Assembly: GCA_946800325.1 (NCBI GenBank)
Contig: OX326957.1
Span: 21,701,007-21,765,006 of the forward strand
Source of the DNA: Luzula sylvatica
Lineage: Eukaryota; Streptophyta; Magnoliopsida; Poales; Juncaceae
Direction: 5' to 3'
Length of the DNA stretch: 64,000 nt
Below, one piece after another: positions 24,101 through 36,180 of the stretch. A program made the translations under genes and the position numbers. The notes below the pieces were generated by a model. The model saw nothing but the letters and a program-made list of their open reading frames with translations, was not told the origin of the DNA and did not search any database. Each line of letters opens with the position of its first letter. The first letter of the stretch is position 1.

Positions 24101-25943
24101 TGATATGTACTAATCTTTAAATATTGTTCATATTAAGTGTCGTAATTATCAATCGAATCCAGAGAATATTTCGTTTCGAATACTTTATATGGTTGGATCG
24201 AACGAAAACAATTTAATATGGTTGTATAATGGTTATACTTTGCATACGCATAATAGTTATGCAACATTTAAAACCCGGATTCGTATTGAAATTAATAAAC
24301 AATATCATTTTAGAAAGGATTAATATTATATTTCTCATATAAAATGGTGAAGAAAATATATCGGTGATAAAAGTTATACCGATAGCATTTCTCCAAACAT
24401 GCAACACATTTACGAAATGTGTACATATTTTGCTTAAAGAAAAATGAAGTTGTATGAAAGAGTTTCACAACAACTAAAAATGAAAATTCTACGATGGAAT
24501 TTGATTTCAATGCGGCTTGCGAAGCCGAAATGGAAACGTTATGGATCAAGGTGTTGATCATACTTGATATTGTCCCAAGTAATAGGATTCTTTGGTTATC
24601 TATTTCGATGGTCGAAATAGCATAAAACAAAAGAAACTGAAATAACATAACCACTCCAAACTTATATTTAAATAGGTATTGGATACCTAACAAAAATTGA
24701 CACTAACAGGAACGTAGCGGAACCGTTTACAAAAACTGCTCTCTTCTTAGTTAAGCATGAATGTCATGCGAAGACTATAGGTATAGAGATACCTAGAGGA
24801 GGAATAGATTTGAGGTATAGTTATCTAATACCGATAGTCATCGCAGATTATAATCCTAGCAGAGATTATAGATGTAAACGCTGTATCAACCAATACTTAC
24901 TCTATATTAGTGCATTTCAAAAATTCTAAAATTTTACTTGCATTTATACTTATATGAAAACTTGTGCGTGGTTGTGTAATTTGATTACACGAACCTTGAT
25001 TTATGACTTGTGTGAGCGTCTACGTGATACGTGATCATGTTAAGTAAAACCGTCACATTTCAAAAGTCATATTTCAAAAACGTCCCTAGTCATGATTAGG
25101 ATACTTATGTGATAAGTATATCGATTATAAGATAATAGACTAACATGTACACTAGCATATTAGCCGAGGTGATGATTATGTTTTGCTAATCATAGGACAA
25201 AGAGTTTGTCAAATCGGGAATATGGATATGCATTAGATTATGTATATTGTGACTTCACCAAAAGTGCGATACCATGACATGGTTTAGTCATTGTAGATGG
25301 AATCGTAACGAATGGGGTCTTAGTTCTTCACACTTGAGATGATCATGGATCATTTTTCGTGCGTAACATAATGCTTAGATATAATCTTCCACTATCTGTA
25401 ACAGGATGGTCATGGGATTATGATCGGGTATTATCTGAAACACGGAATTTGATGTGAGTCATCAAGATAGAAATTGTTCCTTTCGAGAGAAAGAGATATC
25501 CCTTAGGCCTATCGATGAATTGATCAACGAAATCTCTGGCCAGAGTCAATGATATTAATTGTTAATATCGATTGTATTTGTTGATTCAATTCGGTATCGA
25601 AACAATAAGTTTAGTCAATCAAATTATAAGGATGACTATCACCATGCCTTTTGATTGACGGATATCGTGAACAAGAGAACTAAACACCACCGTTCGAGAT
25701 GGGTATAAATGATCACAATCATTTTCGTTTTCAACGTGGGAAAGCTATGATGGATTTCTTCCTAGATCCCTCTCATTAGCCCGTGAGCTTAGGCATAAGT
25801 TCACTACCATTGCTTGATACGAACCTACGCGGTCACACATAGAGCTGTCTTATTTCGGGCTTAAATTTCAATCTCTAAGGTTATGTGTACATGAGATGTA
25901 CACTAGTACTTTATTTAGTTGGATCTTGAACTGAGTGGGAGAC
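21127..25943 (+). pseudogene. Decayed Copia gag-pol remnants
   Basis: No frame exceeds about 130 codons, but short pieces match Copia pol in order. Integrase: YKYFIIFTNDY and YLMRLKHNFEWFKN (22298-22395), and RGGIKLCWTFV (about 22555). Reverse transcriptase: VFKVKANVDW and MYTYKARI (23361-23421), MDDKTVFL and VTQPNGFIDQKN (23542-23640), FQRSIYGLK, then FLNLNRSMYIDKTLK (about 23905). RNase H: AACEAEMETLWIK (24510-24550) and the end block VAEPFTKT, LVKHECHAKTIG (24713-24785). Stops and frame changes separate them, and gag and the protease are not recognisable. The words TTCAGGCCAAAGTCGGGC recur at 21311, 21386 and 22740. A purine-rich tract GAGTGGGAGAC abuts the 3' LTR. Confidence 0.82.
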
Positions 25944-26906
25944 TGAAGGAAATACAGTTACAGATCAACTAGTTGAATGTACAAATGAGTGTAGACAAAC
26001 ATACGTGTTCGTCGGAACGATTGGATGCATAATAAGATTATGCAAATCTGGCAGAAATTACATGGTGCGTCATGACGCACCATATTGTGCATCATGACGC
26101 ACAGTAGAATAATTCTGAGAAAAGCCAATCTGTGAGTATACCGTCACGACGCACCAAGTTGTGCGTCATGACGGTGGTGCGTCATGACGGACGTTATCCT
26201 GCGTCATGACGGTACACTGTATAACGGCTATATCCAAGTAAATGTGACTTGTGCGTCATGACGCACCATATCGTGCGTCATGACGGACAGTGATCCGAAT
26301 TCTGGATTAGCAGTTTTTGATACTCATTAATACTCATTAATTCAGAGATTGATTATATAATCTCTGTAACCTCTCTCTCTCTCTTCTCCCTTCTGATGCT
26401 GCAGCCAGTAATCTAGATCTAGAGAAGAGAGAAAAACTTGTTGGACAAGTTGGAGAAAAGGGATTAAAGATTTGAGCAAGCTTGCGGGAATTTTAGGGGA
26501 ATTCGCCGCAACCGAGAGATGTTAGCTCGAGGTGGATACGAGTAGAGAGATCTAAGTTAAGATCTTCGACTGTGATCAATCGAGAGCAAGGACGAGCAAG
26601 GTCGGAGACGAACCGGATAAATTCCGGTTGTATACGACAAATCGGAGCTTCGCATTAGGTGTCGAATCGCGCGGGCGTGGGACGTGCGTGTCGCCGGAAT
26701 CGAAACAAGCAGCAGCTAATAGAGTCAACCCGTCTCCGTGATCAATTTCACGCGGTATGATTCTCTATGAATTAAGAGTTAATTTCATAGGTTAGATGCA
26801 TTTCATGATTCGTACTTTCGAGTCGTTGACGTGGTCCTCGGGATCGGGTCAGACCGGGCCCCTCAATCCGCTGCGCGGGGCTCGGTAGTGACGTCGATAC
26901 CCAACA
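25944..26906 (+). repeat. 3' LTR
   Basis: 963 bp, same as the 5' LTR with no difference noticed by eye. Followed by target duplication GTATA. Confidence 0.93.
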
Positions 26907-27014
26907 GTATATTATGGTTGAAAATAATACAGTATATGGTCATAAAAAATGATATAATAATATCAACACATATATCGACAATGAAGTGGTATATCGAAGG
27001 AGTAATGTCGTAGA

Positions 27015-27016
<2 letters not shown>

Positions 27017-27056
<40 letters not shown>
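27017..27056. repeat. (TA)n microsatellite, left edge of the insertion pile
   Basis: The left copy of this segment has a (TA)n tract at the corresponding place (1021-1044) and continues directly into TG-rich sequence. Here five inverted-repeat units follow before that TG-rich sequence resumes at about 51360. Confidence 0.9.
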
Positions 27057-27059
<3 letters not shown>

Positions 27060-27437
27060 GCCGGTTCCGTCGAGATCTTATTTTGAGTACTTATTTTGAG
27101 TCCAAATCAAGACCGTTGATTGAATTGTGACGGAGGGCTGAGATTTTTTACCAAAATTCACTGCTCATTAATAAAATATTGTCTGCCCGGTTGCCCCCCT
27201 AGAGGGAGAGGGCGAGTTATTTTTTCCTTCTCAATTTGGCGAAGCTGTGCTGTGAGAGATATAATCGTGTGAGAGAGAGAGGAGATGAGCGATGGTGATA
27301 GGTCACTAAGGGGCAACCGGGCAGACAATATTTTATTAATGAGCAGTGAATTTTGGTAAAAAATCTCAGCCCTCCGTCACAATTCAATCAACGGTCTTGA
27401 TTTGGACTCAAAATAAGATCTCGACGGAACCGGCCCC
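27057..27437. mobile_element. Hairpin MITE in (TA)n
   Basis: Arms 27057-27197 and 27310-27437 are reverse complements beginning GGGGCCGGTTCCGTCGAG. Apart from a 13-bp duplication in the left arm I see no mismatch. The loop is about 112 bp. TA repeats on both sides hide any target duplication. The transcript would fold into a hairpin of about 125 bp, a typical small-RNA source. No coding capacity. Confidence 0.88.
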
Positions 27438-27965
27438 ATATATATATAGAGTGCAACTAAAATACTTGTACAAGTATTCTTCATTTTGTACTTGTACATT
27501 ATAAGCCCTAGGATCTATATCTAGATTCGTGCACTAATTTATATTACACGCTCCCGTTAATAGTCATTTCCGTCAACCTTTTCTTTTTCCTCCGTCAATA
27601 ATTTTGAGCTCCGTCAAAGCAGGGCATGATCTTCTTCTTCCTCGTGTGCCTGCTTCTCTCTCGTCGTTCTTCTCGTCAAATTCTCGCTAAGGCAGCTCTC
27701 CCACACGCATCTCTCTGGTTCGCCTCTACGGTTGTCCCTCTCCGTTACCACTTCTCGAGCATGGATCAAGCTGTATGCTCTCTCTTGATCGATGTACATG
27801 TTAGGATGTCTTGATTTTCGGACTTTTGCTGGATTGGGGCTGGAAATTACCGATTCTAGTTGATTGTTTTGTATTAGAGTCTAATTAGGGTGTTTTAGAG
27901 TCAGTGTCTTCGTGTTTTCAGCCTAATAGCATAAATTAAAGTGTATTTGATACTAATTACTAGTA

Positions 27966-30119
27966 TTTTGTATGTATCGAGGGGATCCCAAACATGAGTC
28001 CAACTCGATAATTTCTGGGAGAAATCTAATGTGATGTCTGAGACTTCTCCAATATGAAATCAAGTTTCGGACCTTGGCTTCATGTTCTTCAGGTTATTTT
28101 CTTTCTTTTTTCCTTTAAATTTTATTTTTTCTGCAAATTTCTGCATTTAAATTTTAATTGTGCAATTAAAAGGAAATCTGATTCTAAATTGAGCTTTAAT
28201 TAAGGCACGTGCATGATTGAGTTTTATTGATGCAAAATTTGGATAAACCAAGGCTCAATTACACAACGTGATCGTAATTGAGACTTGTAAGTTGTTTGTA
28301 ACTAATACAGCATATGGGGAAACAATCTAATTTCGAGTTGTAGATAAAATTTATATACAAACCCTGAAAATTTTGAAATGGGAATGAGTTGAAAAATTAT
28401 AAGAATAATGTTAGTCTTGGAAATATTGAATATTTATCATTTTTTAGGGGTATGCTTGAAAAACATATAATAATTTAGAAATATTGGATGTTTATCACTT
28501 TTGAGGGGTATGCATGAAAACTTTTCTTTTTTTTCAGGATTAAACTTGAATTTCGGAATTTTCCTTCTCATGTTGTATCTCAAAATTGTAGAAATGGCAT
28601 GTAAAAGTTTCTCCCTTTTTGGGGGTATTAATGAAAAATTCCTCCCTTTGTGGAAACATTACCGGGCAATATTATACATTTTATACTTGAGGATAGTAAC
28701 ATTGTACAGGAAGATTATTGGAGTTAGTTATACATGATTTGAGGCTTAATTGCGCACTATTTTTCGCTTTTTTAATCGATGTATGTTTAATCCAGCTCTT
28801 TGTTCAGCTAATGAAGATTACGAAGATGATTGAAGATTTTTGATTTTTTTTTTAGACAAGTTTAGGGTTCGATTTGAGATGCGATATTAGGCTGCTTTAC
28901 TTTTTAAATGTAATTTTAGACCATTTTTTCTCCTCTATTTTTTCTTTTTTTAGAAGTAATTTGTGAAAAAAAAGAGTTGTTGTAATATACAAGTTTGTGA
29001 TTATAAGTTTCCTAGTTTTCATTTGATAAGTTTGTAAATGCAAATTGTTAATTTTGTTATCTCTATTTTGCAAAATGCAAGGTAAGAACCAAAGTTTGTA
29101 CCAAGTACCAACTACCACTCAAATATAAATTTTTTTGTAAAGGAAAGGTGTAAGATACAGTCAAAAAGTTTTTAAATGACAAAATATTAATATGTAAAAA
29201 TTACAAATAAGTTCAAAATAAATATAGATTCAACAAACTTTATAAAATAAAATTAGCAAAATTCAGACAAATTAACAAAATTCAAACAAATCAAACATAA
29301 TTTATACATAAGCTCCAACTAAAATGTTGGAAATTAGCACTCGTCTAAAAAATTGTGAAAGGCCCCTTCTTCGTTTGCCCCGCACATTGCTTGCTTCATT
29401 TGCTACCTGAATGAAAAGAAAAAGAAAAGAAGGAAGTTACAAGAATTGAAGATCGAAATGCTTGAAATTCTTAAGTACTTTAATCCTCCTCCAATATTAC
29501 TACAATTTGAGTAATAAAAATATAAATCAATAATTTTGGGGAACAATTGCAAAAATCCTCTGCATTAGCCTCATAGCCCCCTAATTTCTAATGTTATATG
29601 TTTGTTTTTTTTTGCAAATTTCTCTAATTTGAAAATCTTAATAAACCCTAATTAGCCTCCCTTCATCTCTATAAACCTAATTTCTAATATTTTATGGTTT
29701 TTTTGCTAACTTCTCTATTTTAAACCCGAACAAGCATGCAGCTCTAGTTCCATCAAAATTAGAATGAACAAACAAAAATTAGAGTCAATCCATCATTTTA
29801 TTTCTAATAGTGAAATTGCACATAAAATCAGTCAATTTCTGACCCTAAAACAACATAGAAATCAGTTTCACATAAAACTAGTCAACACAAAGATGATGCG
29901 ATATCAGTAGTTATAGATACTCAAATCAATACAATTTTAACTTAGATAAGAGATACAACTAATTATGCAAAGATCAACGATAATAAGCGTACACGTAGGA
30001 AGAGATGCTATCGAGTCAAACAAATAAGACTCAATTGAGTAATTATAAACTGTTTTGAGAAATCTAATATAACCCGGAAGGATCGACCGACGAGGAAGAG
30101 AAGGTATTGATTAATTGGA
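27966..30119. other. Interior of the long-TIR element
   Basis: AT-rich. A direct repeat of about 55 bp with TTAGAAATATTGGATGTTTATC-like sequence lies at 28400-28520. On the minus strand near 29400 an AG is followed by a short frame MKQAMCGANEEGAFHNFLDE ending at about 29335, possibly the last exon of a captured gene; I cannot name it. Nothing else supported. Confidence 0.45.
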
Positions 30120-30485
30120 CTATACTAGACCCTAAATAGAATATTATACACCATAATTAATGTTATTAGGCCGAAATCAACTAAAATCAGTAATTTGCAG
30201 ACCCTAATTGAACTCTAGTACATCTCAATCAACTAAAATCAGTGATTTTGCAGACTCGAATATACCCAATCCAGCAAAAGTACGAAAATCAACACATCCT
30301 AACCTGCACATCAATCGATCCAGAGAAGAGAGAGCATAAGGGTTTACCTATGCTCGAGAACTGCTAACGGAGAGAGATTCGTAGAGGCAAACCAGAGAGA
30401 TGGCGAGGAGGATTTCTGCCGAGCTTAACGAGAAGAGAACTGAGAAGGAGATGAGCACGCGGGGGTTGAGGAAGAAGAAAATGTC

Positions 30486-30612
30486 GGAATTTTTACTGTA
30501 GTAGCCCTGTTTGAAAAAATTATTCCCGAAATAACCAAATTTTTAACATAATTCTCAAAATGTCTTTTGCGGGGTACCATAGCTCGCCAGGCGGAGAACC
30601 ATACATCGCCTT
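30486..30612 (+). repeat. MULE left TIR
   Basis: GGAATTTTTACTGTAGTA through GGGGTACCATAG to the GCCAGGCGGAGAACCAT block; complementary to 36778-36904. Confidence 0.93.
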
Positions 30613-31445
30613 ATCATTAAATAGAGTTAAATTGGTAATTGGACCGTTAATCTGGGGTTTAAAAAAGGCGAGGTTTGGTTCAGCGCTAGGCGTGGTTTGG
30701 TTCATCGCCTTCTTTTCCTGCGAAGCCACGTGTCCAAAGGCGACGTTTGGTTGAGCGCTAGGCGCTGTTTGGTTCTCCGCCTTTCACATAAATCCAAAAC
30801 CGCACCGTCCTTTCTTTCTTTTTCTTTCTCTTCCTCTTTTCTTTTTCTTTCTTCTTTCTCTTCCTCTTTTCTTCTTCTTTCTTCTTCGTTTTCATCCGGT
30901 GAAGATTGTGGAATACAAGTATTTATTCTATTTTTTTAGATCTATTTGTATACTTGATGTTATATGTGTTTTTTGATTGAAATGACAGATTTTTGAGGCA
31001 GTTTTTTTGGCGATTTCAAAGAAAATTCTTGAAGCTTGTTCGTTTTCGATTCCAAGGTAAATTTGTTGTTTTGTATTTAATTGTTGATATGTGAATATAG
31101 TTTGTATTATGATTTTTGCTATAGATTTGTTTTAGGAATTAGTTATATTATTTTAGAGATTTACAAAAATTTATTTAAATTAGGGTTTAATTTCGGGTTG
31201 TATTTAGGATAAAAAAAAATTAGGATAAACAAATTAGGATAAAAAAAATATAATTTAGGATAAAATATAATTTATTTATTTAATTTAATTTATTTAATTT
31301 AGGTTGAAATTTATTTAATTAGGATAAACAAATTAGGATAAAAAAATATAATTTAGGGTTTTGAATAGAAAATTATGGTTTGAATAGATAATTAAAATTT
31401 ATAATTGAAAATAAATTTGATACAAGAACAACATGTAGTGCAAGC
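30613..31445 (+). promoter_or_regulatory. MULE promoter and leader of mudrA
   Basis: Holds two related subterminal units of about 42 bp (30667-30712, 30740-30781), then a long pyrimidine tract of CTTT/CTTC (30805-30895), common around plant transcription starts. A possible leader intron runs from CCAAG|GTAAAT near 31053 to ATGTAG near 31439, just upstream of the transposase ATG. Confidence 0.5.
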
Positions 31446-33941
31446 ATGGAAGGGACGTCCTTTTACATATTTTGGGACGGGAATATTGTTAGGGAGGGAA
31501 ATATACCCCGTTATGAAGGAGGTAGAAGTACGTTAGTAATTTTACCAAATAGAAGTAATTTTACGGATTTGATAAATTTGGTTCGTAATTGCATCGGAAT
31601 AAATACAGAAATGTATGATATAATATTGAAAACGAATTGGCCATTTCCATCAGGGATTTGGGATATTGTTGAAATTAATGATGATTCAAGTTTAAACATG
31701 ATGATGACAACTATTACCGGAGGTTATAACCAATTGTTTGTTGAACAAAGAGCGAAATTTAATCCCTATCATAATAATGCTGTTTTTGGTTATAATTATC
31801 CCGGTCATTCTTCCGATTCTGGATACGATTCCGCATATTATTCGGGTCGTCCCGGATCGTCCGAACAATTTGCTGGGCCCTCGGAACCCGTTGCAAATGA
31901 GAGTCACGTAGAATTTGAGGAAGATATGGAGGAAGAAGAAGAAGAAGAAGAAGAAGAAGAAACGGAGGAAGATGAGGGTTGTAGCGAAAGTAGTGTTCCA
32001 GAAATTGATATCGATTACGTGGTTCATCAATCTAGCCAAGGGGGAGAGTGGATAAATGGAATGAATATGACGGAGGATATGCCCGAAATTTTTAAAGATG
32101 ACGAATGGGTGGATTTAATGGTATGTGAAGAAGGAGATGACGACATTGATGAAAGAAATATTTTGTCATCCGAGAAATCTTGGCATGGGCTATTGTTTGC
32201 AACGAAGAAAGAAATGCAAAGGGAATTGAGAGATTGGTCGATTAAGAATTTTGTTGAGTTTCGGACTCAGAAAAGTAATACGAGGGAATATCAAATTCGA
32301 TGTGTTCAAGAAGAATGTGAGTGGGGACTGCGTGCAATTGTGCCCAAATCTGGAATCTCGTGGAAAATTACTAAATTCAAAGGAGGGCATACGTGTGTTA
32401 ATTCGGGGGTTGCGTCTCAGAATCGTCAATTGAATGCGGAACACATTTCTTTGATGATCCTTCCCAATTTACGCCAAGATATAACTCTTGATCCTCATAA
32501 CATTAAAGAATTGGTTCATAAGGAATATCATATCGAAATTAGTTATAAGGTTGCATGGAAAGCACGGTCAAAAGCGATTGGGATAATTTACGGAAAATGG
32601 GAGGATTCTTATGCCGATTTGCCATCGTTTATGAAGATGTTACAAATGAGAGATCCTTGTACCGTTGTCGATTTCGATTACGGTGACGGTCGTCGTGGTA
32701 AAATACATTTCAAACGCGTGTTTTGGGCTTTGGGGGCATCAATTAAAGGTTTCCAACATTGTCGTCCGGTTTTGAGTGTCGATGGTACACATTTGCATGG
32801 GACGTATTTGGGTACTCTTTTAATAGCTACTGGAATGGATGCAAATAGAGGGATATTTCCCGTAGCATTTGCAATTGTCGAGAATGAAAATAGTTCTTCT
32901 TGGCAATGGTTTTTGGTTCGGGTAAAAGATTTCGTTACAAATGGTTTACCCGTTTGTATAGTTACGGATAGATGGTCAGGTCATCGAGCGGTAATCAACC
33001 AAATTTTCCCGAGTGAGGAAGGACACGCGATGCGATATTGCATTCGACATGTTCAACAGAACATTGCTAAAAAAATTGGTAATAAAGAGTTGGGTGAAGT
33101 ATTTTGGACAGCGGCCACTAAACGTAGAATTGAGGGATTCGAAGGGGTGTTGGAAAGAATGAGACTGATGAAACCCGAAGTGATTGAATATTTGGATAGA
33201 AATGTAGGTCCCAAAAATTTATGGGCTGTATCACATGATGGTGGTCGTAGATTGGGTATTACGACCACTAACATTTCGGAGTGCTTTAATGGTGTATTGA
33301 AAGGTGCTAGAGGTTTGCCTATAAGATCATTGGTTGCTCAGATTTGTGGTCGACTAAATACCTATTTTTTTACGAGACGTAAAGAAGGCGACGAATGCAA
33401 GACACGTTTGGGTTTAAAGATTGAATCGCTGCTTCATGCTAGAAAAATGGATAGTAGAAATATGCAAATTACTAACCACTCTAATACATTATTTGCTGTT
33501 TCGTTTTATGATTATAATCGTTCCGAGACTCTAGTTAATGAAGTTCGTTTGCCAGAGTTGGGAAGGAAATGTACTTGCTCGTGCGGAATACCGCAATTGG
33601 AATATCTTCCGTGCTCTCATGTAATAGCGGTTTATCGAAAAATAAACAAGAGTTACTATGATATTTGTGATCCGTTCTATCGTATTCCAGCTTATAAGAA
33701 GACATACGAGCAAATATTGCCAGTGATACTTGATCGCCGTTATTGGCCAAATGTTCGAGGACCAAAATTACTTCCCCCCAATCACGTGAAAAGGAAAGCT
33801 GGGAGACCGGTAATAAGGCGTGAACGAACCGAGATGGATCATGAGGGTAGAAATGGCAACGTGTGTTCCTTTTGCAAGGTCCGAGGTCACACAATACGTA
33901 CTTGTGTACCGTTACGTCTCTCTCAAGAACATCGACATTAG
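31446..33941 (+). CDS. mudrA: MuDR-type transposase (MURA family)
   Basis: 831 residues, one uninterrupted frame, a usual length for plant MULE transposases. Order: N-terminal fold resembling the PB1-like region of MULE proteins (about 1-95); acidic linker with a poly-Glu run (about 155-180); MuDR DNA-binding domain (PF03108; GLLFATKKEMQRELRDWSI, then the CVQEECEW...HTC zinc-binding pattern, about 248-320); MULE transposase domain (PF10551) with SVDGTHLHGTYLG (Asp446), VTDRWSGH (Asp508) and TNISECFNGVLKGARG (Glu612, a candidate third acidic residue); SWIM zinc finger CTCSC at 709-713 with PCSH (Cys723, His725); and a C-terminal CCHC knuckle C807-C810-H815-C820. It binds TIRs and cuts and pastes the element. 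The start chosen is the first ATG in frame, about 960 bp inside the left TIR. No break is seen, so it may be active. Confidence 0.95.
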   Translation: MEGTSFYIFWDGNIVREGNIPRYEGGRSTLVILPNRSNFTDLINLVRNCIGINTEMYDIILKTNWPFPSGIWDIVEINDDSSLNMMMTTITGGYNQLFVEQRAKFNPYHNNAVFGYNYPGHSSDSGYDSAYYSGRPGSSEQFAGPSEPVANESHVEFEEDMEEEEEEEEEEETEEDEGCSESSVPEIDIDYVVHQSSQGGEWINGMNMTEDMPEIFKDDEWVDLMVCEEGDDDIDERNILSSEKSWHGLLFATKKEMQRELRDWSIKNFVEFRTQKSNTREYQIRCVQEECEWGLRAIVPKSGISWKITKFKGGHTCVNSGVASQNRQLNAEHISLMILPNLRQDITLDPHNIKELVHKEYHIEISYKVAWKARSKAIGIIYGKWEDSYADLPSFMKMLQMRDPCTVVDFDYGDGRRGKIHFKRVFWALGASIKGFQHCRPVLSVDGTHLHGTYLGTLLIATGMDANRGIFPVAFAIVENENSSSWQWFLVRVKDFVTNGLPVCIVTDRWSGHRAVINQIFPSEEGHAMRYCIRHVQQNIAKKIGNKELGEVFWTAATKRRIEGFEGVLERMRLMKPEVIEYLDRNVGPKNLWAVSHDGGRRLGITTTNISECFNGVLKGARGLPIRSLVAQICGRLNTYFFTRRKEGDECKTRLGLKIESLLHARKMDSRNMQITNHSNTLFAVSFYDYNRSETLVNEVRLPELGRKCTCSCGIPQLEYLPCSHVIAVYRKINKSYYDICDPFYRIPAYKKTYEQILPVILDRRYWPNVRGPKLLPPNHVKRKAGRPVIRRERTEMDHEGRNGNVCSFCKVRGHTIRTCVPLRLSQEHRH

Positions 33942-33970
33942 TATTTCAATATGTAATTTATTATGAATTT

Positions 33971-34055
33971 TGTATGTAATGAATTCGGTACTCGGTTATG
34001 TAATTCATTCGGTACTTGGTTATGTAATTCATTCGGTACTTGGTTATGTAATTTG
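33971..34055. repeat. 24-bp tandem repeat after mudrA
   Basis: Three and a half units of the type TATGTAATTCATTCGGTAC just after the transposase stop, likely in its 3' untranslated region. Confidence 0.85.
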
Positions 34056-34215
34056 TAATGAATTTTGTATGTAATTTATTATGTATTATGTACTTTTAGC
34101 TAAATTTGGGTTTTCATTTATGTTTGGTCTTTTCATTTCATTACGTTCATGTAATTTCATTTTTTTAATTATTACGTAAATTTTCTAATTATTCATTTGG
34201 TGTGGCTTTTGACAG

Positions 34216-36180
34216 ATGCAGAATCCAGGACCTATTGATCCTTCCGTTCTGACCGATCAAATAAACCATGTGTCGAACGAGGTGGAAAAGCCTGTTATCT
34301 CGATCCATCAGAGTGGTCGTGATTGGAGTCGCTGGACGATGATGACTCCTGAGATGGAGTGCCGATTGATGCGAGCGGGCTTTTATCTCCCGACTAGGGG
34401 AGCTTACGTGCAGTTGAATCAGACATTACTCAATGCATTGATTCATAGGTGGCGTCCGGAGACGAACACCTTTCATATGCCTCATGGCGAGATGACCATC
34501 ACATTGCGAGATATTTCTTTACTTACCGGTTTCGCAGTTGATGGTGCTCCCTTGTTTAGGCCCCCGAGCCGGGAGGATGACGTAGGAGCCGAGATGACCC
34601 GGTTACTTGGTGCGTGCCCGCCAGATAACCGTCTTTCCTTACCATGGTTGTTTAGAACGTTTCATGTCGTACCGACTGATCCCACTGAGGAGAGGTGGGA
34701 TCAAATTACGAGGGCTTACATATTGTATTTCTTGGGCTCCATGGCTTTGGCCAATCCCACGAAAGGGAGATTGAGTGTTAACTACATTTATTTCTTGGAG
34801 GATTTCGACATATGTGGGAGTTATGCCTGGGGTGCTGCTGTCCTCGCCCATTTGTACAAGTCTTTAGGAAATGCATGCCAGATTGGGCAAAATACGGCAT
34901 CGGGATGGTTCTCGCTTGTTCAGGTAATTTATCATTTATTTGAATTATTACGATTTTATTTAATTTTGTTACTAACATATAAACAAATTTATTATGTTTC
35001 AAATTTTGGTAGATTTGGTCGTGGTTTCATTTAGCCGTTGGACGCCCCATCATGACCCCGCCAGGATCTATAGTTCAGTTGCCACTCATGAATTATTATG
35101 TTGGTGGCCACGCGTACACAGAAAATAATAGGGGAAGCACGATCATCTATTATTCTGATCAGTTCGACAAACTACATTCCGAACAAGTAATAATTTTCAG
35201 ATTTTAATTTTCAATTTTAATTACAATTTTAATTAATTACAATTTTAATTTTCAGATTTCTTGGAGTCCTTATACTGAAGAGCTTACGGCGAATCTTCCG
35301 CCACAATGCTTTGTTGGTTCTCAGATTTGGATGGCAAAAGTGGGGTTGATATGCTCTGGTATCGTAGAGATGCACCTACCAGACAGGGTTATGATACAGT
35401 TTGGTTATCGGCAACACATCCCTACAAACCCGATTATGGCGCCTCGTGGGAAATTAAGGAGCGCACAAATCCATCGGTACTTGATTATTTGGGAGCACCG
35501 GACCGCGTATGTTATGGTGGAGGACGATACTGTATTGAGCGGCGGGTTCACACGAACGGTACCAAACTTAATTATTTGGATGTAATTTTATTTTATTAAG
35601 CATTAATTCACTGATCATATGTATGTTTTCAGGACTATATGAGGTGGTTTTGGCAAATAACGAGGCGGTGGATGGTCAACAAAATTAGTCGTCCTGATGT
35701 GAGCTTCCGACCTAGTGGCCCACTGATGCGATCCATGGTATGTCATAATTTATTAATTTTATTGTAATGAAATCAAATTAAAGTATTTTTATTATATAAT
35801 ATTTAAATTCACGTCAATAGGTTCAGGAGATACAACTTGATATTCGCCGTTCGAGACAAGGCGGGTGTTGTTCCCCGACTTGTCCATCTCGCATGATCTT
35901 GGACCAGATGGGCGGTAGAATGACGGTTTTGCTGGATGAGTTGTCGCTAGACTGTTCACACACTCATGACATACCGACTCCACCCACGACGGAACCACCT
36001 ATCGTCCAACCACCATTCACAGACCACGTTACCACTTCGCGACCGAATTATGGCATGGGTGGCGGTACAGGTTTCGTGGACTTCATGAACTTCACTTCGT
36101 ATGGTGGCGGCAGTACTTCGTATGGCGGCGGTCCCGACTATTTCGATCCCACTCAAAATGCACCGAGAGAGGACAATTAG
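34216..36180 (+). CDS. Plant mobile domain (PMD/MAIN-like) protein of the MULE
   Basis: Five exons, all with GT-AG introns: 34216-34923, 35013-35186, 35256-35558, 35633-35737 and 35821-36180, giving about 549 residues in one frame. Residues 35-340 match the plant mobile domain (PF10536) of MAIN/MAIL1-like proteins: MTPEMECRLMRAGFYLPTR, WRPETNTFHMPHGEMTITL, DISLLTGFAVDGAP, IWSWFHLAVGRP, PYTEELTANLPPQCFVGS, EMHLPDRVMIQFG. The C-terminal tail is rich in Pro, Thr and Gly. PMD proteins occur as host genes acting in silencing and as passengers of plant transposons. Here the gene lies 274 bp after mudrA inside the TIRs, so a role in transposition or in countering silencing is plausible but unproven. 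The exon 3 donor (ACG|GTACCA) was chosen because it keeps frame with exon 4. No stop or frameshift is seen. Confidence 0.85.

Larger units (their letters stand above)
19309..26906 (+). mobile_element. Full-length Copia LTR retrotransposon, coding region decayed
   Basis: 7598 bp with two 963-bp LTRs, both starting TGAAGGAAAT and ending CCCAACA, flanked by 5-bp duplication GTATA at 19304-19308 and 26907-26911. The empty site is at about 931-945. It has a primer-binding site and a purine-rich tract next to the LTRs. Order of domain remnants is integrase, reverse transcriptase, RNase H, which is the Copia order. The LTRs looked identical line by line, so the insertion is recent. Confidence 0.93.

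Noticed and set aside
31692..32039. Minus-strand frame with a poly-Phe run
   Set aside because: It is the antisense of the poly-Glu stretch of the transposase.
35559..35599. Reading PMD exon 3 through to the stop near 35597
   Set aside because: The GT at 35559 restores frame with the next exon, whose product fits the family; the longer reading ends early.
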